Below are positions 1 to 8,158 of a stretch of DNA of 64,000 bases, piece after piece (within the stretch, counting starts at the first letter, position 1; every line of letters begins with the position of its first letter). A model generated the notes under the pieces. It saw only the letters and a list, made by a program, of their open reading frames with translations, made no database searches and was not told the DNA's origin. Position numbers and translations under genes: made by a program. Source of the stretch: Alphaproteobacteria bacterium (GTDB taxonomy: Bacteria > Pseudomonadota > Alphaproteobacteria > Reyranellales > Reyranellaceae); contig JAHBYP010000001.1 of assembly GCA_019635875.1 (NCBI GenBank), positions 186,001 through 250,000 on the forward strand, read 5' to 3'.

Positions 1-945
1 CGCCTTCTGCTTCGCCGGATCCTTGGCGAACAGCATCGCGGTGTTGCCGCCCATCGGCAGCCGGCCATTGGCGGCGGTCGGGAACGCGGCGGTGCGCAGC
101 TTGAACTTCTCGCCGACCTGCTTGGTGACGCCGCCCAGGCGCGAGGTCGAGTGGCCCCAGATGCCCATCGTGCCCGAGGTGAAGTCCTGCAAGGCCACTG
201 ACTGCGCGACGTCGCGCATGGTGCCTTCCTTGACCATGCGCGAAAGCGCGGTGATCGCCTGCTTGCCGGCCTCGCCGTCGAAGGCGACCCTCTTCTCGTC
301 CTCGCTCAGCATGGTGCCGCCATTGGAGAACACCAGCGCCTGGAACATCCAGTTGCCGGTGATGTCCCAGTCGAAGTGGAAGCCCTGGGTGCTGCCGCCC
401 AGCGCCTTGACCTTGCGTGCCAGCTCGAAGATGCCGTCCCAGGTGGCAGGCAGCGCCGCGAGGTTGCCGCCGGCCTTCGCCACCAGGTCGCCGTTGACGT
501 AGATGATCGGCGTCGAGAGCGAGAAGCCGATGCCGTACTGCTTGCCCTTGATCTTGCCGATGTCGAGCAGGCCACGCGCGTGGCCGAACTCCTTGAACTG
601 CGCGTCGGCGGCGATGAACGCCTCGAGCGGCTGGGCGATGCCGCGATCGACGAAGATGCGCTGGCGATTCAGGCCGTGATAGGCGACGTCGGGCAGGGTG
701 TTGGTGATGGCGGCGCGCAGCACGCTCTGGGTGATCTCCTCATAGCCGGGCTGCGGCGCGCGGAAGGTGATCTTGTACTGCGGGTTGGCCTTCATGAACG
801 CCCGCGCGATGTCCTCGTGCAGGGTCTTGAACAGGTCGGGGATCGAGTACTCGACGATGATCTCCGTGGTCGACTGGGCGATGGCCGGTGCGGCCACCAG
901 GGCGGTGGTCGCGGCCAGCGTCTTCAGGGCGGTGCGTCTCAGCAT
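1..945 (-). CDS. ABC transporter substrate-binding protein, UgpB-like (3' end cut by window)
   Basis: Periplasmic binding protein of the sugar/glycerol-phosphate (family 1) type, which delivers substrate to the permease pair encoded just upstream. The 315 codons present open with a Sec-type signal peptide (MLRRTALKTLAATTALVAAP, cleavage near APAIAQ, about residue 24). The open frame runs off the left edge of the window, so the C-terminus is missing. A GGAGAG ribosome binding site precedes the ATG at 945. It is the last gene seen in a leftward operon of ATPase, two permeases and this protein. The MGGNTAM stretch near residue 300 is reminiscent of the IGGASL region of UgpB. The substrate is inferred, not proven. 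Confidence 0.88.
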   Translation of the reverse strand, partial: MLRRTALKTLAATTALVAAPAIAQSTTEIIVEYSIPDLFKTLHEDIARAFMKANPQYKITFRAPQPGYEEITQSVLRAAITNTLPDVAYHGLNRQRIFVDRGIAQPLEAFIAADAQFKEFGHARGLLDIGKIKGKQYGIGFSLSTPIIYVNGDLVAKAGGNLAALPATWDGIFELARKVKALGGSTQGFHFDWDITGNWMFQALVFSNGGTMLSEDEKRVAFDGEAGKQAITALSRMVKEGTMRDVAQSVALQDFTSGTMGIWGHSTSRLGGVTKQVGEKFKLRTAAFPTAANGRLPMGGNTAMLFAKDPAKQKA

Positions 946-965
946 GGAGCTCTCCTGTCCGTCTT

Positions 966-1799
966 TCACTTGATGCCCGAGAGCGTCATGCCCTCGATGA
1001 ACCGCCGTTGAGCGGCGAGAAAGAACAGCACCAGCGGCGCGGTGATGATCACGGCGCCGGCCATCAGCGGGCCGTAGTCGATGCCGGCCTCGGTGTTGCG
1101 CAGGTAGACCGTGCCCAGCGCCGGCATCGCCATGTCCGGGCTGGTGACGATCAGCAGCGGCCAGAAATAGTCGTTCCAGTGGATGACGACGGAGAGGATG
1201 CCGAAAGCGGTCAGTGCCGGCGCGGCCGCCGGCAGCATGATGCGCCAGACGATCTCGAACTCGCCCATGCCGTCGAGACGTGCGGCATGCAGCAGGTCGT
1301 CGGGTACGGTGCGGAAGAACTGGCGGATCCAGAAGATGCCGAACACCGAGATGATCGAGGGCATCACCAGGCCGGCATAGGAGTTCAGCAGCTTGGCCTC
1401 GCTCAGCATGATGTAGTGCGGGATCGCCGGCACGTGCGAGGGGATCAGCAGGCCGAACAGCACCAGGGCGAACAGCGGCTTGGCGCCACCGAAGCGCAGC
1501 TTGGCCAGCGCGTAGGCGGCAGGCAGGGCGAAGGCGACCTGCAGGATGAAGATCGTCGCCGTCACCACGGCGCCATTCAGCAGGTAGCGGTGCATCGGCA
1601 CCTTCTGAAAGGCGGCGCCATAGTTGCGCAGCGCGTCCCATTTCTGCGGGATCAGGTGCAAGTCCGACGTGAAGATGTCGTCGGGCGCGCGCAGCGACAG
1701 CGACAGCATCCAGACGAAGGGCGCCAGCATCACAACCGCGCCACCCATCAGCAGCAGATGGCGCAGCGCCGCGGCGGGCAGGGAGAGCGCGGCATTCAT
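966..1799 (-). CDS. carbohydrate ABC transporter permease, MalG/UgpE type
   Basis: Inner-membrane permease subunit of about 277 aa with the six-helix MalG-type layout. The cytoplasmic coupling loop is visible as the EAA-like stretch DLLHAARLDGMGEFEIVWRI in the second half, which docks onto the ATPase. The C-terminus ends in the family-typical QRRFIEGMTLSGIK. Its ATG at 1799 overlaps the stop of the preceding permease (ATGA), which indicates translational coupling. A longer in-frame reading upstream exists but would run through the neighbouring permease gene and is not credible. Confidence 0.9.
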   Translation of the reverse strand: MNAALSLPAAALRHLLLMGGAVVMLAPFVWMLSLSLRAPDDIFTSDLHLIPQKWDALRNYGAAFQKVPMHRYLLNGAVVTATIFILQVAFALPAAYALAKLRFGGAKPLFALVLFGLLIPSHVPAIPHYIMLSEAKLLNSYAGLVMPSIISVFGIFWIRQFFRTVPDDLLHAARLDGMGEFEIVWRIMLPAAAPALTAFGILSVVIHWNDYFWPLLIVTSPDMAMPALGTVYLRNTEAGIDYGPLMAGAVIITAPLVLFFLAAQRRFIEGMTLSGIK

Positions 1800-2731
1800 G
1801 CGTAGTGCACGCGGCGCTCGGCCAGCCGTACCTTCAGCAAGGTCAGCAGCAACACGAAGACGAGGAAGACGACGGTGATCGCCGCCCCGTAGCCGGCACG
1901 GAAGAAGCCGAAGCCCTCCTGGTACATGGTGTAGAGCAGCACCTCGGTAGCCTTGTTCGGACCGCCTTCGGTGAGCACGGCCACCGTGTCGAAGACCTGG
2001 AAGCTGCGGATCGAGGAGATCACCAGCACGAACAGCGAGGCCGGTCCCAGCATCGGCCAGGTCACCGTCGTGAAGCGACTCCACCATCCGTCGGCCCCGT
2101 CGATCGCAGCTGCTTCGTAGAGGTCGCGCGGGATGGATTTCAGCCCGGCGAGGAACAGCACCATGTTCAGGCCGACCATCTGCCAGACGCCGATCGCCGC
2201 AAGCGAGGCCAGTGCCAGGTCGGGATGCTTCAGCCAGTTGTGCTTGCCCAGGCCAAGCGAATCGCTCAGCAGATTGATCAGGCCGATGCTGGGATGCAGC
2301 ATGATTTCCCACACCGTCGCCATGGCGATCAGGGTGGCGGTCACCGGCAGGAAGTAGGCAGCGCGGTAAAAGCCGCGCAGGGAGGTGCCAGATTCGATCA
2401 GGATGGCGGCGAACAGCGCCAGCGCCACCGAGGCGGGCACGACGAAGCCGACATAGAGCAGCGTGTTGGAGAGCGACTTCCAGAACACGCGGTCGCCGAA
2501 CAGCTTGGCGTAGTTGTTCAGCCCGACCCAGTTGAAGGCCGCTGCACCGAACTGCCAGTCGGTGAAGGACAGCAGCACAGTCGCCAAGGTCGGCAGCAGC
2601 AGGATGGCGAAGAGCAGGAACGTCGCCGGTGCCGCCAGCGCCCAGGCGGCGAGCGCCTCGGCGTGCGCCTGCCGGCCGATGCCCGATGCGACGTCGGCGC
2701 TCTCGGTCGCGGGCAGCGAGGCGACGCTCAC
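1796..2731 (-). CDS. sugar ABC transporter permease, MalF/UgpA type
   Basis: Inner-membrane permease of 311 aa, partner of the MalG-type subunit that follows it. Hydrophobic segments include AATFLLFAILLLPTLATVLL near residue 40, and a family-typical coupling loop (DLYEAAAIDGADGWWSRFTT) lies near residue 215. The C-terminal region carries VLTEGGPNKATEVLLYTMYQ, a hallmark of MalF/UgpA permeases. The start overlaps the ATPase stop by four bases and the end overlaps the next permease by four, so this is a tightly coupled operon. Confidence 0.9.
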   Translation of the reverse strand: MSVASLPATESADVASGIGRQAHAEALAAWALAAPATFLLFAILLLPTLATVLLSFTDWQFGAAAFNWVGLNNYAKLFGDRVFWKSLSNTLLYVGFVVPASVALALFAAILIESGTSLRGFYRAAYFLPVTATLIAMATVWEIMLHPSIGLINLLSDSLGLGKHNWLKHPDLALASLAAIGVWQMVGLNMVLFLAGLKSIPRDLYEAAAIDGADGWWSRFTTVTWPMLGPASLFVLVISSIRSFQVFDTVAVLTEGGPNKATEVLLYTMYQEGFGFFRAGYGAAITVVFLVFVLLLTLLKVRLAERRVHYA

Positions 2732-3861
2732 GCGAATCTCGCCAGCCGGCGGCCATCGGCGTCGAAGGCCAGGATGTGCAGCGGCGACGGACGTATGCCA
2801 ACCGCGCTGTCCATCGGTACCTCGCCGATGCGCTGCGGCTCAAGCCGCAGGATCAGCGGCTGGCGTGCACCGACGGGCAGGACATGCGCGAACAGATCCG
2901 AGCCGAGATTCTCGCGATGGCGCACGACGCCGGGGATCGCGCCGACCGCATCATGCGCATCGAGCGTGGCGTGCTCGGGGCGGAAGGCGAGCGTGACTCG
3001 GCTGCCGGCGTCGGCCTTGGGGCGGATCGGCATGATGGTGCCGTCGACCTCGACCGCACCGTCCTTGCGGATAACGCCGCCCAACGTGTTGATGCGGGGG
3101 CTGCCGACGAACTCCGCGACACGCAGGTCGGCGGGATCGTCGTAGATCGCCGAGGGCGCCGCGACCTGCAGGATGCGGCCGTCCATCATGACGGCGACGC
3201 GGTCCGACATGGTCATCGCCTCGGCCTGGTCGTGCGTGACGTAGACGAAGGTGGTGGCGAGCCGTCGATGCAGCTCGGCGATCTCGGCGCGCGCCTGTAC
3301 CCGCAGCTTGGCGTCGAGGTTGCTGAGCGGCTCGTCCATCAGGAAGGCGCGCGGCTGGCGCACCATGGCACGCGCCAACGCCACGCGCTGGCGCTGGCCG
3401 CCGGAGAGCTGGCCGGGGCGGCGCGCCAGCAGATGGCCGATGTCGAGCGAGCTGGCGACACGCGCCACCTCGGCCTCGACATCGCGGCGGATGCGCCGCG
3501 CCTGCGGGCCCATCCAGCGCAGCACGGGCAGGCGCTGCCACGGGCGCGAGCGGCGCATCATCAGCGGCACGGCGATGTTCTCGCCGGCGCTCATATGCGG
3601 ATAGAGCGCGTAGCTCTGGAACACCATCGCCACGTCGCGCTCGGCCGGCCGCAGCCCGTCGATGGCGCGGCCGCCGATGATGACGCTGCCGAGATCCTGG
3701 CGCTCCAGGCCGGCGATCACGCGCAGCAGGGTGCTCTTGCCGCAGCCCGACGGTCCCAGCAGGGTGAGGAATTCGCGCTCGCCGATGTCGAGCGACACGT
3801 CGCGCAGCACTTCGGTGGCGCCGAACGACTTGCCGATCGTCCGCAGCGACACCCCAGCCAT
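2728..3861 (-). CDS. ABC transporter ATP-binding protein, UgpC/MalK type
   Basis: Cytoplasmic ATPase of 377 aa that powers the import complex. Visible motifs are Walker A GPSGCGKST (36-44), Q-loop Gln82, signature LSGGQRQR (152-159), Walker B FLMDEP (173-178) and H-loop His210, followed by a TOBE-type C-terminal regulatory domain. About 20 extra, arginine-rich residues (roughly 102-124) lie in the helical domain compared with ordinary MalK/UgpC. It is the first gene of the leftward operon. The divergent rightward transporter operon has no ATPase of its own, so this protein may serve both; that is an inference. Confidence 0.93.
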   Translation of the reverse strand: MAGVSLRTIGKSFGATEVLRDVSLDIGEREFLTLLGPSGCGKSTLLRVIAGLERQDLGSVIIGGRAIDGLRPAERDVAMVFQSYALYPHMSAGENIAVPLMMRRSRPWQRLPVLRWMGPQARRIRRDVEAEVARVASSLDIGHLLARRPGQLSGGQRQRVALARAMVRQPRAFLMDEPLSNLDAKLRVQARAEIAELHRRLATTFVYVTHDQAEAMTMSDRVAVMMDGRILQVAAPSAIYDDPADLRVAEFVGSPRINTLGGVIRKDGAVEVDGTIMPIRPKADAGSRVTLAFRPEHATLDAHDAVGAIPGVVRHRENLGSDLFAHVLPVGARQPLILRLEPQRIGEVPMDSAVGIRPSPLHILAFDADGRRLARFA

Positions 3862-3982
3862 GTGACCACCATGAGTTCTTGCGATGGCGGGACTTACGGT
3901 GGCGGGGTGTCGCGATTCCTACCGATCGATGATGCTTCAGTGACGCCCCGTGGATGATGTGTGATCCCCGTCAAGCTGAAGC

Positions 3983-4011
3983 CTGTCATCAGATCGTCAC
4001 GCCTCTGTCAC
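3983..4011 (+). promoter_or_regulatory. putative Pho box (three PhoB half-sites)
   Basis: Three direct copies of a CTGTCAT-like heptamer start at 3983 (CTGTCAT), 3994 (TCGTCAC) and 4005 (CTGTCAC), an exact 11-bp period. This is the spacing of known PhoB binding sites (CTGTCAT-N4-CTGTCAT). An AT-richer ATTTAT lies about 5-10 bases downstream in the place of a -10 element, and the first permease gene starts at 4047. The site sits between two divergent Ugp-type transporter operons, which suggests phosphate-starvation control. Binding has not been shown. Confidence 0.6.
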
Positions 4012-4046
4012 GCTGCATTTATCGCCGGCGCCTACCAGCGGCCGCG

Positions 4047-4991
4047 ATGGTGTCCCTCGACGCAGCTTCCACCGGCGCAGCGAGCCGACCGCAGGCGCGG
4101 GTCGAACGGCGTCGGCCGCGCCGCGCCTGGTGGTTTCCCTATGTGCTGCTGGCGCCGTCGCTGCTGTTCCTGGTGCTGTTCACCTATCTGCCGGTGATCC
4201 GGGTGATCGTCGATGCGCTGCATGTCAGCCGACACGGCAGCGCGGAGCCGGCGCGCTTCGCCGGCCTGGCGAATTTTCGCACGGTCCTGGGTGATTCCGC
4301 GTTCCATCAGGCGCTGATCAACAATGTGATCTACGCCCTGGGCACCCTGGTGCCGACCATCGTGCTGGCGCTGCTCTTCGCGCTGGCCGTGCAGCGCTCG
4401 ACGCGGCTGGCGTCGGTGCTGCGCACGATCTTCTTCTTTCCCTCGCTGGTGCCGCTGGTGGCGGCGGCGTCGCTGTTCTTCTTCATCTTCCTGCCCGGTG
4501 TCGGCCTGCTCGACTATCACCTGGGCAAGCTCGGTCTCAGCGGTCCGAACTGGCTGGGCGACAGCGACGTGGCGCTGTGGTCGATCATCGGACTCACGGT
4601 TTGGAAGAACGCCGGCTACTACATGCTGTTCTACATCGCCGGCCTGCAGAACATTCCCGGCGACACCATCGAAGCGGCGATGATCGACGGCGCCAACGCG
4701 CTGCAGCGGCTGTGGTACGTGATCCTGCCGGCGCTGGCGCCGACAACGGCCTTCGTCGTGGTGATCGCGCTGATCAACGTGCTGACCAACGTCGACCACG
4801 TGGTCGTGCTGACCAAGGGCGGACCGAGCAACGCCACCAACCTGCTGCTGTTCTACATCTTCCAGGAAGCGCACGAGAATTTCGACTACGGCAAGGCTGC
4901 CGCCGCGACGGTGATCAGCGTCGCGGTGCTGCTGGCGATCTCGCTGGGCTCGATCCGCGTCATGGAGCGGGGAGGTCGCGGTGCGGCGTGA
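4047..4991 (+). CDS. ugpA: ABC transporter permease, UgpA-like
   Basis: Inner-membrane permease of about 314 aa. The ATG at 4047 is preferred because the 31 codons available upstream overlap the Pho box and lack membrane character. After a basic N-terminus come a membrane segment (PYVLLAPSLLFLVLFTYLPV), further helices, and a coupling loop near DTIEAAMIDGANALQRLWYV. The C-terminal VLTKGGPSNATNLLLFYIFQ is the UgpA/MalF hallmark. It is the first gene of a rightward operon with a UgpE-like permease, a UgpB-like binding protein and a phosphodiesterase. The ugp assignment rests on this context and the Pho box. Confidence 0.85.
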   Translation: MVSLDAASTGAASRPQARVERRRPRRAWWFPYVLLAPSLLFLVLFTYLPVIRVIVDALHVSRHGSAEPARFAGLANFRTVLGDSAFHQALINNVIYALGTLVPTIVLALLFALAVQRSTRLASVLRTIFFFPSLVPLVAAASLFFFIFLPGVGLLDYHLGKLGLSGPNWLGDSDVALWSIIGLTVWKNAGYYMLFYIAGLQNIPGDTIEAAMIDGANALQRLWYVILPALAPTTAFVVVIALINVLTNVDHVVVLTKGGPSNATNLLLFYIFQEAHENFDYGKAAAATVISVAVLLAISLGSIRVMERGGRGAA

Positions 4992-5817
4992 TCGAGGGCT
5001 CGTGGCGATGCTGCTGGTGGCGCTGGTTTGCGCCGTCGCCTTCGTCTGGGCCGCGCCGTTCATCTGGACGCTGGTGGCCTCGTTCCGGACCGAGGGCGCG
5101 GGTAGCGCCGGCATGGCGACGCTGATCCCCGACCTCAATCCGACGCTGTCGAACTTCCGCAACGCGCTCGATAGCGGCACCTTCGGCCTCTACTACCTCA
5201 ACACCGCGATCGTCGTGACCGGCGTGTTGCTGGTGCAGTGCGTCACCGTCAGCCTCGCCGGCTACGCCTTCGCGCGGCTGCGCTTCGCCGGCCGCGACGT
5301 GCTGTTCTACGTCTTCCTGCTGCAGCTCATGCTGGTGCCGCCGGCGCTGATCGTGCCCAACCTGCGCACGGTGGTCGACCTTGGCCTCTACGACTCGCTG
5401 GCGGGCGCGATGGCGCCGTACTTCGCCTCGGCCTTCGGCACCTTCCTGATGCGCCAGACCTTCCGCGCCATCCCGCGCGACTTCGAGGAGGCGGCCGCGA
5501 TCGACGGCGCGCCGTGGTGGGCGGTGGTCTGGTACGTCCTGCTGCCCATGGCGCGGCCCGGCCTGGTCGCCTTCGCCATCGTCTCGGTCACCGCCCACTG
5601 GAACGAGTTCCTGTGGCCGCTGATGGTGATCAACGACCCGAACAGCCACACGCTGACCATCGGCCTCGCGGCGTTCACGCGCGGCGCCGAGGGCGGCAAG
5701 GAATGGGGCGTGCTGGCGGCCGGCACGCTTCTGGTCATGGCGCCGCTCGCCGTGGCCTTCGTCGCGTTCCAGCGCCGCTTTGTCGACAGCTTCGTGTTCA
5801 GCGGCATCAAGGGATAG
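4981..5817 (+). CDS. ugpE: ABC transporter permease, UgpE-like
   Basis: Second permease (278 aa) of the rightward Ugp-type system. It begins at a GTG that overlaps the end of the first permease by 11 bases. The MalG/UgpE-type coupling loop appears as RDFEEAAAIDGAPWWAVVWY, and the protein ends with the family-typical QRRFVDSFVFSGIKG. It should pair with the upstream permease in the inner membrane. No ATPase gene follows, so it probably relies on the UgpC-type ATPase encoded divergently at 2728-3861. Confidence 0.88.
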   Translation: MRRDRGLVAMLLVALVCAVAFVWAAPFIWTLVASFRTEGAGSAGMATLIPDLNPTLSNFRNALDSGTFGLYYLNTAIVVTGVLLVQCVTVSLAGYAFARLRFAGRDVLFYVFLLQLMLVPPALIVPNLRTVVDLGLYDSLAGAMAPYFASAFGTFLMRQTFRAIPRDFEEAAAIDGAPWWAVVWYVLLPMARPGLVAFAIVSVTAHWNEFLWPLMVINDPNSHTLTIGLAAFTRGAEGGKEWGVLAAGTLLVMAPLAVAFVAFQRRFVDSFVFSGIKG

Positions 5818-5820
5818 GGG

Positions 5821-7149
5821 GTGGCCATGTCATTCATCGGACGTCTGGCGGCCGGCGCGGCGGCGCTGGCGATGGGTTGCGCGGGTGCGTCGGTGGCGCA
5901 GGCGCAGACCAGGATCGAGTTCTTCTTTCCGGTGCCGGTCGAGGGCAAGCTGGCGCGCGAGATGACGCGACTGGTGAAGCTCTACAACGAGGGCCAGAAG
6001 GAGGTCGAGGTCACGGCGGTCTATACCGGCAGCTACGACGAGACCAAGCTCAAGGCGCAGGCCGCGGCCAAGGCGGGCAAGCCGCCGGCGGTGGTGCTGA
6101 TGAGCGCCAACTTCAACGTCGACCTCAAGCTTTCCGGCGACATCATGTCGCTCGAGCCGCTGGTGAAGGCCGAAGGCTTCACGCGCGAGAAGTTCCTCGC
6201 CGATTTCTGGCCAGCGCTGCACGCCAACACCACGGTCGACGGCGAGCTCTACGGCGTGCCGTTTCACAACTCCACGCCGCTGCTCTACTACAACGTCGAT
6301 CACTTCAAGCAGGCCGGACTCGATCCCGCCAAACCGCCGCGGACCTGGGCCGAGCTGGTCGACGCGGCCAGGAAGCTCACCAGGCGCGACGGCGACAAGG
6401 TCGAGCGCTACGGCTTCCTGATGCCCTCCGGCTACGACTATCTCGGCTGGCTGATGAGCGCGCTGTCGATGTCCAACGGCGGGCGCTACTTCAACCAGGA
6501 TTACGGCGGCGAGGTCTACTACGACTCGCCCTCGATGCTGGGCGCCGTGCGGCTGGTCGACGACATGATCCACAAGCACAAGGTGATGCAGCCCGGCGTC
6601 GTCGAGGCGGGCGGCGTGTCGACGGCGTTCTTCGCCGGCAAGGCCTCGATGATGCTGCTGTCGACCGGCTCGCTGTCGTTCATCCGCGAGAACATGAAGA
6701 GCCCGTACAACGTGGGCTTCGTGCCGCGCAACGTGCGCAACGCCGTGCCGATCGGCGGCGCCTCGCTGGTGATGTTCAAGGGCCAGAGCGAGGCCAGCCA
6801 GCGGGCCGGCTGGAAGTTCGTGAAGTGGCTGTCCTCGACCGAGACGCTGGGTGGCTGGAGCCGCTTCACCGGCTACTTCGCGCCGCGCCGCTCGGTTTAC
6901 GACACGGCGGAGATGAAGGACTTCATCGCCAGGAACCCCGACGCCAAGGTGGCGCTCGACCAGCTGGTCCATGCCCAGCCCTGGTTCGCGACCTATCAGA
7001 CCGTCGCGGTGCGCAAGGCGCTGGAGGACGAGGTGCAGGCGGTGATGAACGGCAAGAAAAAGCCCGACGCCGCCGTGCGCGACGCGCAGAAGAAGGCCGA
7101 TGAGCTGCTGAAGCCTTACGTCGACGAGACGGCACTGAAGCTGCCTTAG
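5821..7149 (+). CDS. ugpB: substrate-binding protein, UgpB-like
   Basis: Periplasmic binding protein of 442 aa with a signal peptide ending at ASVAQAQ. Several stretches resemble E. coli UgpB, the glycerol-3-phosphate/glycerophosphodiester receptor: IEFFFPVPVEGKL, VPFHNSTPLLYYN, AGLDPAKPPRTWAEL and IGGASL. Either GTG 5821 or ATG 5827 could be the start; the purine-rich stretch just upstream (AAGGGATAGGGGG) would serve either. It lies four bases after the permease gene. Similarity to UgpB, a Pho box and a downstream phosphodiesterase agree on a phosphodiester or glycerol-phosphate substrate, but this is not proven. Confidence 0.88.
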   Translation: MAMSFIGRLAAGAAALAMGCAGASVAQAQTRIEFFFPVPVEGKLAREMTRLVKLYNEGQKEVEVTAVYTGSYDETKLKAQAAAKAGKPPAVVLMSANFNVDLKLSGDIMSLEPLVKAEGFTREKFLADFWPALHANTTVDGELYGVPFHNSTPLLYYNVDHFKQAGLDPAKPPRTWAELVDAARKLTRRDGDKVERYGFLMPSGYDYLGWLMSALSMSNGGRYFNQDYGGEVYYDSPSMLGAVRLVDDMIHKHKVMQPGVVEAGGVSTAFFAGKASMMLLSTGSLSFIRENMKSPYNVGFVPRNVRNAVPIGGASLVMFKGQSEASQRAGWKFVKWLSSTETLGGWSRFTGYFAPRRSVYDTAEMKDFIARNPDAKVALDQLVHAQPWFATYQTVAVRKALEDEVQAVMNGKKKPDAAVRDAQKKADELLKPYVDETALKLP

Positions 7150-7157
7150 TCCAATTG

Positions 7158-7279
7158 CCTTCCCCTGGAGGGGGAAGGTGCCCGAAGGGCGGATGGGGGA
7201 TGTCGAAGACGGACTCCTCCGTTCGTCTTCGACATCCCCCATCCATCGCTCCGCGCCACCTTCCCCCTCCGGGAGAAGG
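7158..7279. repeat. long imperfect palindromic intergenic repeat (CCTTCCCC...GGAAGG family)
   Basis: The spacer between the binding-protein gene and the phosphodiesterase gene is almost entirely an imperfect inverted repeat. The left arm reads CCTTCCCC..GGAAGGTGCC..GGATGGGGGATGTCGAAGAC, and the right arm is its degenerate complement ending CCTTCCCCCTCCGGGAGAAGG. Small palindromes are nested within each arm. The same core occurs as a short palindrome at 34954-34975. It would form a strong hairpin in the transcript and may attenuate or stabilise the mRNA. Confidence 0.75.
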
Positions 7280-7306
7280 TAGATCGGGTCAACAGGAGTT
7301 GCCGAG

Positions 7307-8158
7307 ATGATGATCGCCCAGATCACCGACCTGCATGTACGGCCGCCGGGCACGCGTGCCTACACGGTGGTCGAGACCAACGCCATGCTGCAGGCGACGG
7401 TCGAGGCCATCAATGCCCTGCCGCGCCTGCCCGACGTGGTGATCGCCACCGGCGACCTGACGGATTGCGGCCTGCCCGAGGAGTATGCCGCGCTGCGCCG
7501 CATCCTCTCGGCGCTGGAGATGCCGGTCTATCTTGTACCTGGCAACCACGACCGGCGCGCCGAGATGGTCGCGGCGTTCGGCGACGACGGCTACCTGCCC
7601 GACGATGGCGAGTTCCTGCACTACGTCGTCGAGGACAACGACGTGCGCCTGATCGGGCTGGATACCGTCGTGCCCGGTCACGGCCATGGCCAGATGTGCG
7701 AGCAGCGCCTGCGCTGGCTTGATGCGCGGCTGCTCGAGGAGCGCGAGCGGCCGACGCTGATCTTCATGCATCACCCACCGTTCTCGACCGGGCTGGCGGC
7801 AATGGACGACATCAATTGCCGCGACGGCGAGGAGATGGCGGCGGTGGTCGGCCGGTATCGGCATGTCGAGCGCGTGATCTGCGGCCACCATCACCGGCCG
7901 ATCGTGACGCGCTGGGCCGGCACGATCGGCTCGGTGGCGCCCAGCACGGCGCATCAGGTGACGCTGCATCTCGCGCCCGGGGACGAGCCGTCGACCTTCA
8001 CCATGGAGCCGCCGGCCTACCAGCTCCATGTCTGGAGCGAAGGCGCCGGGCTGATCAGCCACACCGCCTATGTCGGTGCCTTCGCCGGCCCGTATCCCTT
8101 CATCCTCGACGCCGACTACCCGGGACACCAGAAGGTCACGGCAGCGGAAACCGCTTGA
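7307..8158 (+). CDS. metallophosphoesterase, GpdQ/CpdA-type phosphodiesterase
   Basis: Cytoplasmic dinuclear-metal phosphodiesterase of 283 aa. The calcineurin-like metal ligands are visible in order: D8 and H10 (QITDLHV), D48 (ATGDLTD), N77/H78 (VPGNHDRR), His in MHHPPF, and GHHHRPI. This arrangement is shared by 3',5'-cAMP phosphodiesterase CpdA and glycerophosphodiesterase GpdQ. Its position after a UgpB-like transporter favours glycerophosphodiester hydrolysis to glycerol phosphate; cyclic nucleotides remain possible. It is separated from the transporter by a large hairpin repeat. Confidence 0.87.
   Translation: MMIAQITDLHVRPPGTRAYTVVETNAMLQATVEAINALPRLPDVVIATGDLTDCGLPEEYAALRRILSALEMPVYLVPGNHDRRAEMVAAFGDDGYLPDDGEFLHYVVEDNDVRLIGLDTVVPGHGHGQMCEQRLRWLDARLLEERERPTLIFMHHPPFSTGLAAMDDINCRDGEEMAAVVGRYRHVERVICGHHHRPIVTRWAGTIGSVAPSTAHQVTLHLAPGDEPSTFTMEPPAYQLHVWSEGAGLISHTAYVGAFAGPYPFILDADYPGHQKVTAAETA

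Noticed and set aside
1805..3145. 446-codon open frame on the plus strand
   Set aside because: It lies opposite the coupled permease/ATPase genes and its translation is low-complexity (His, Gln, Asp, Arg rich), as expected from the antisense of GC-rich codons.
7150..7306. A hidden gene (for example a missing ATPase fragment) between the UgpB-like and phosphodiesterase genes
   Set aside because: The spacer is almost entirely the palindromic repeat and is too short for an ATPase.
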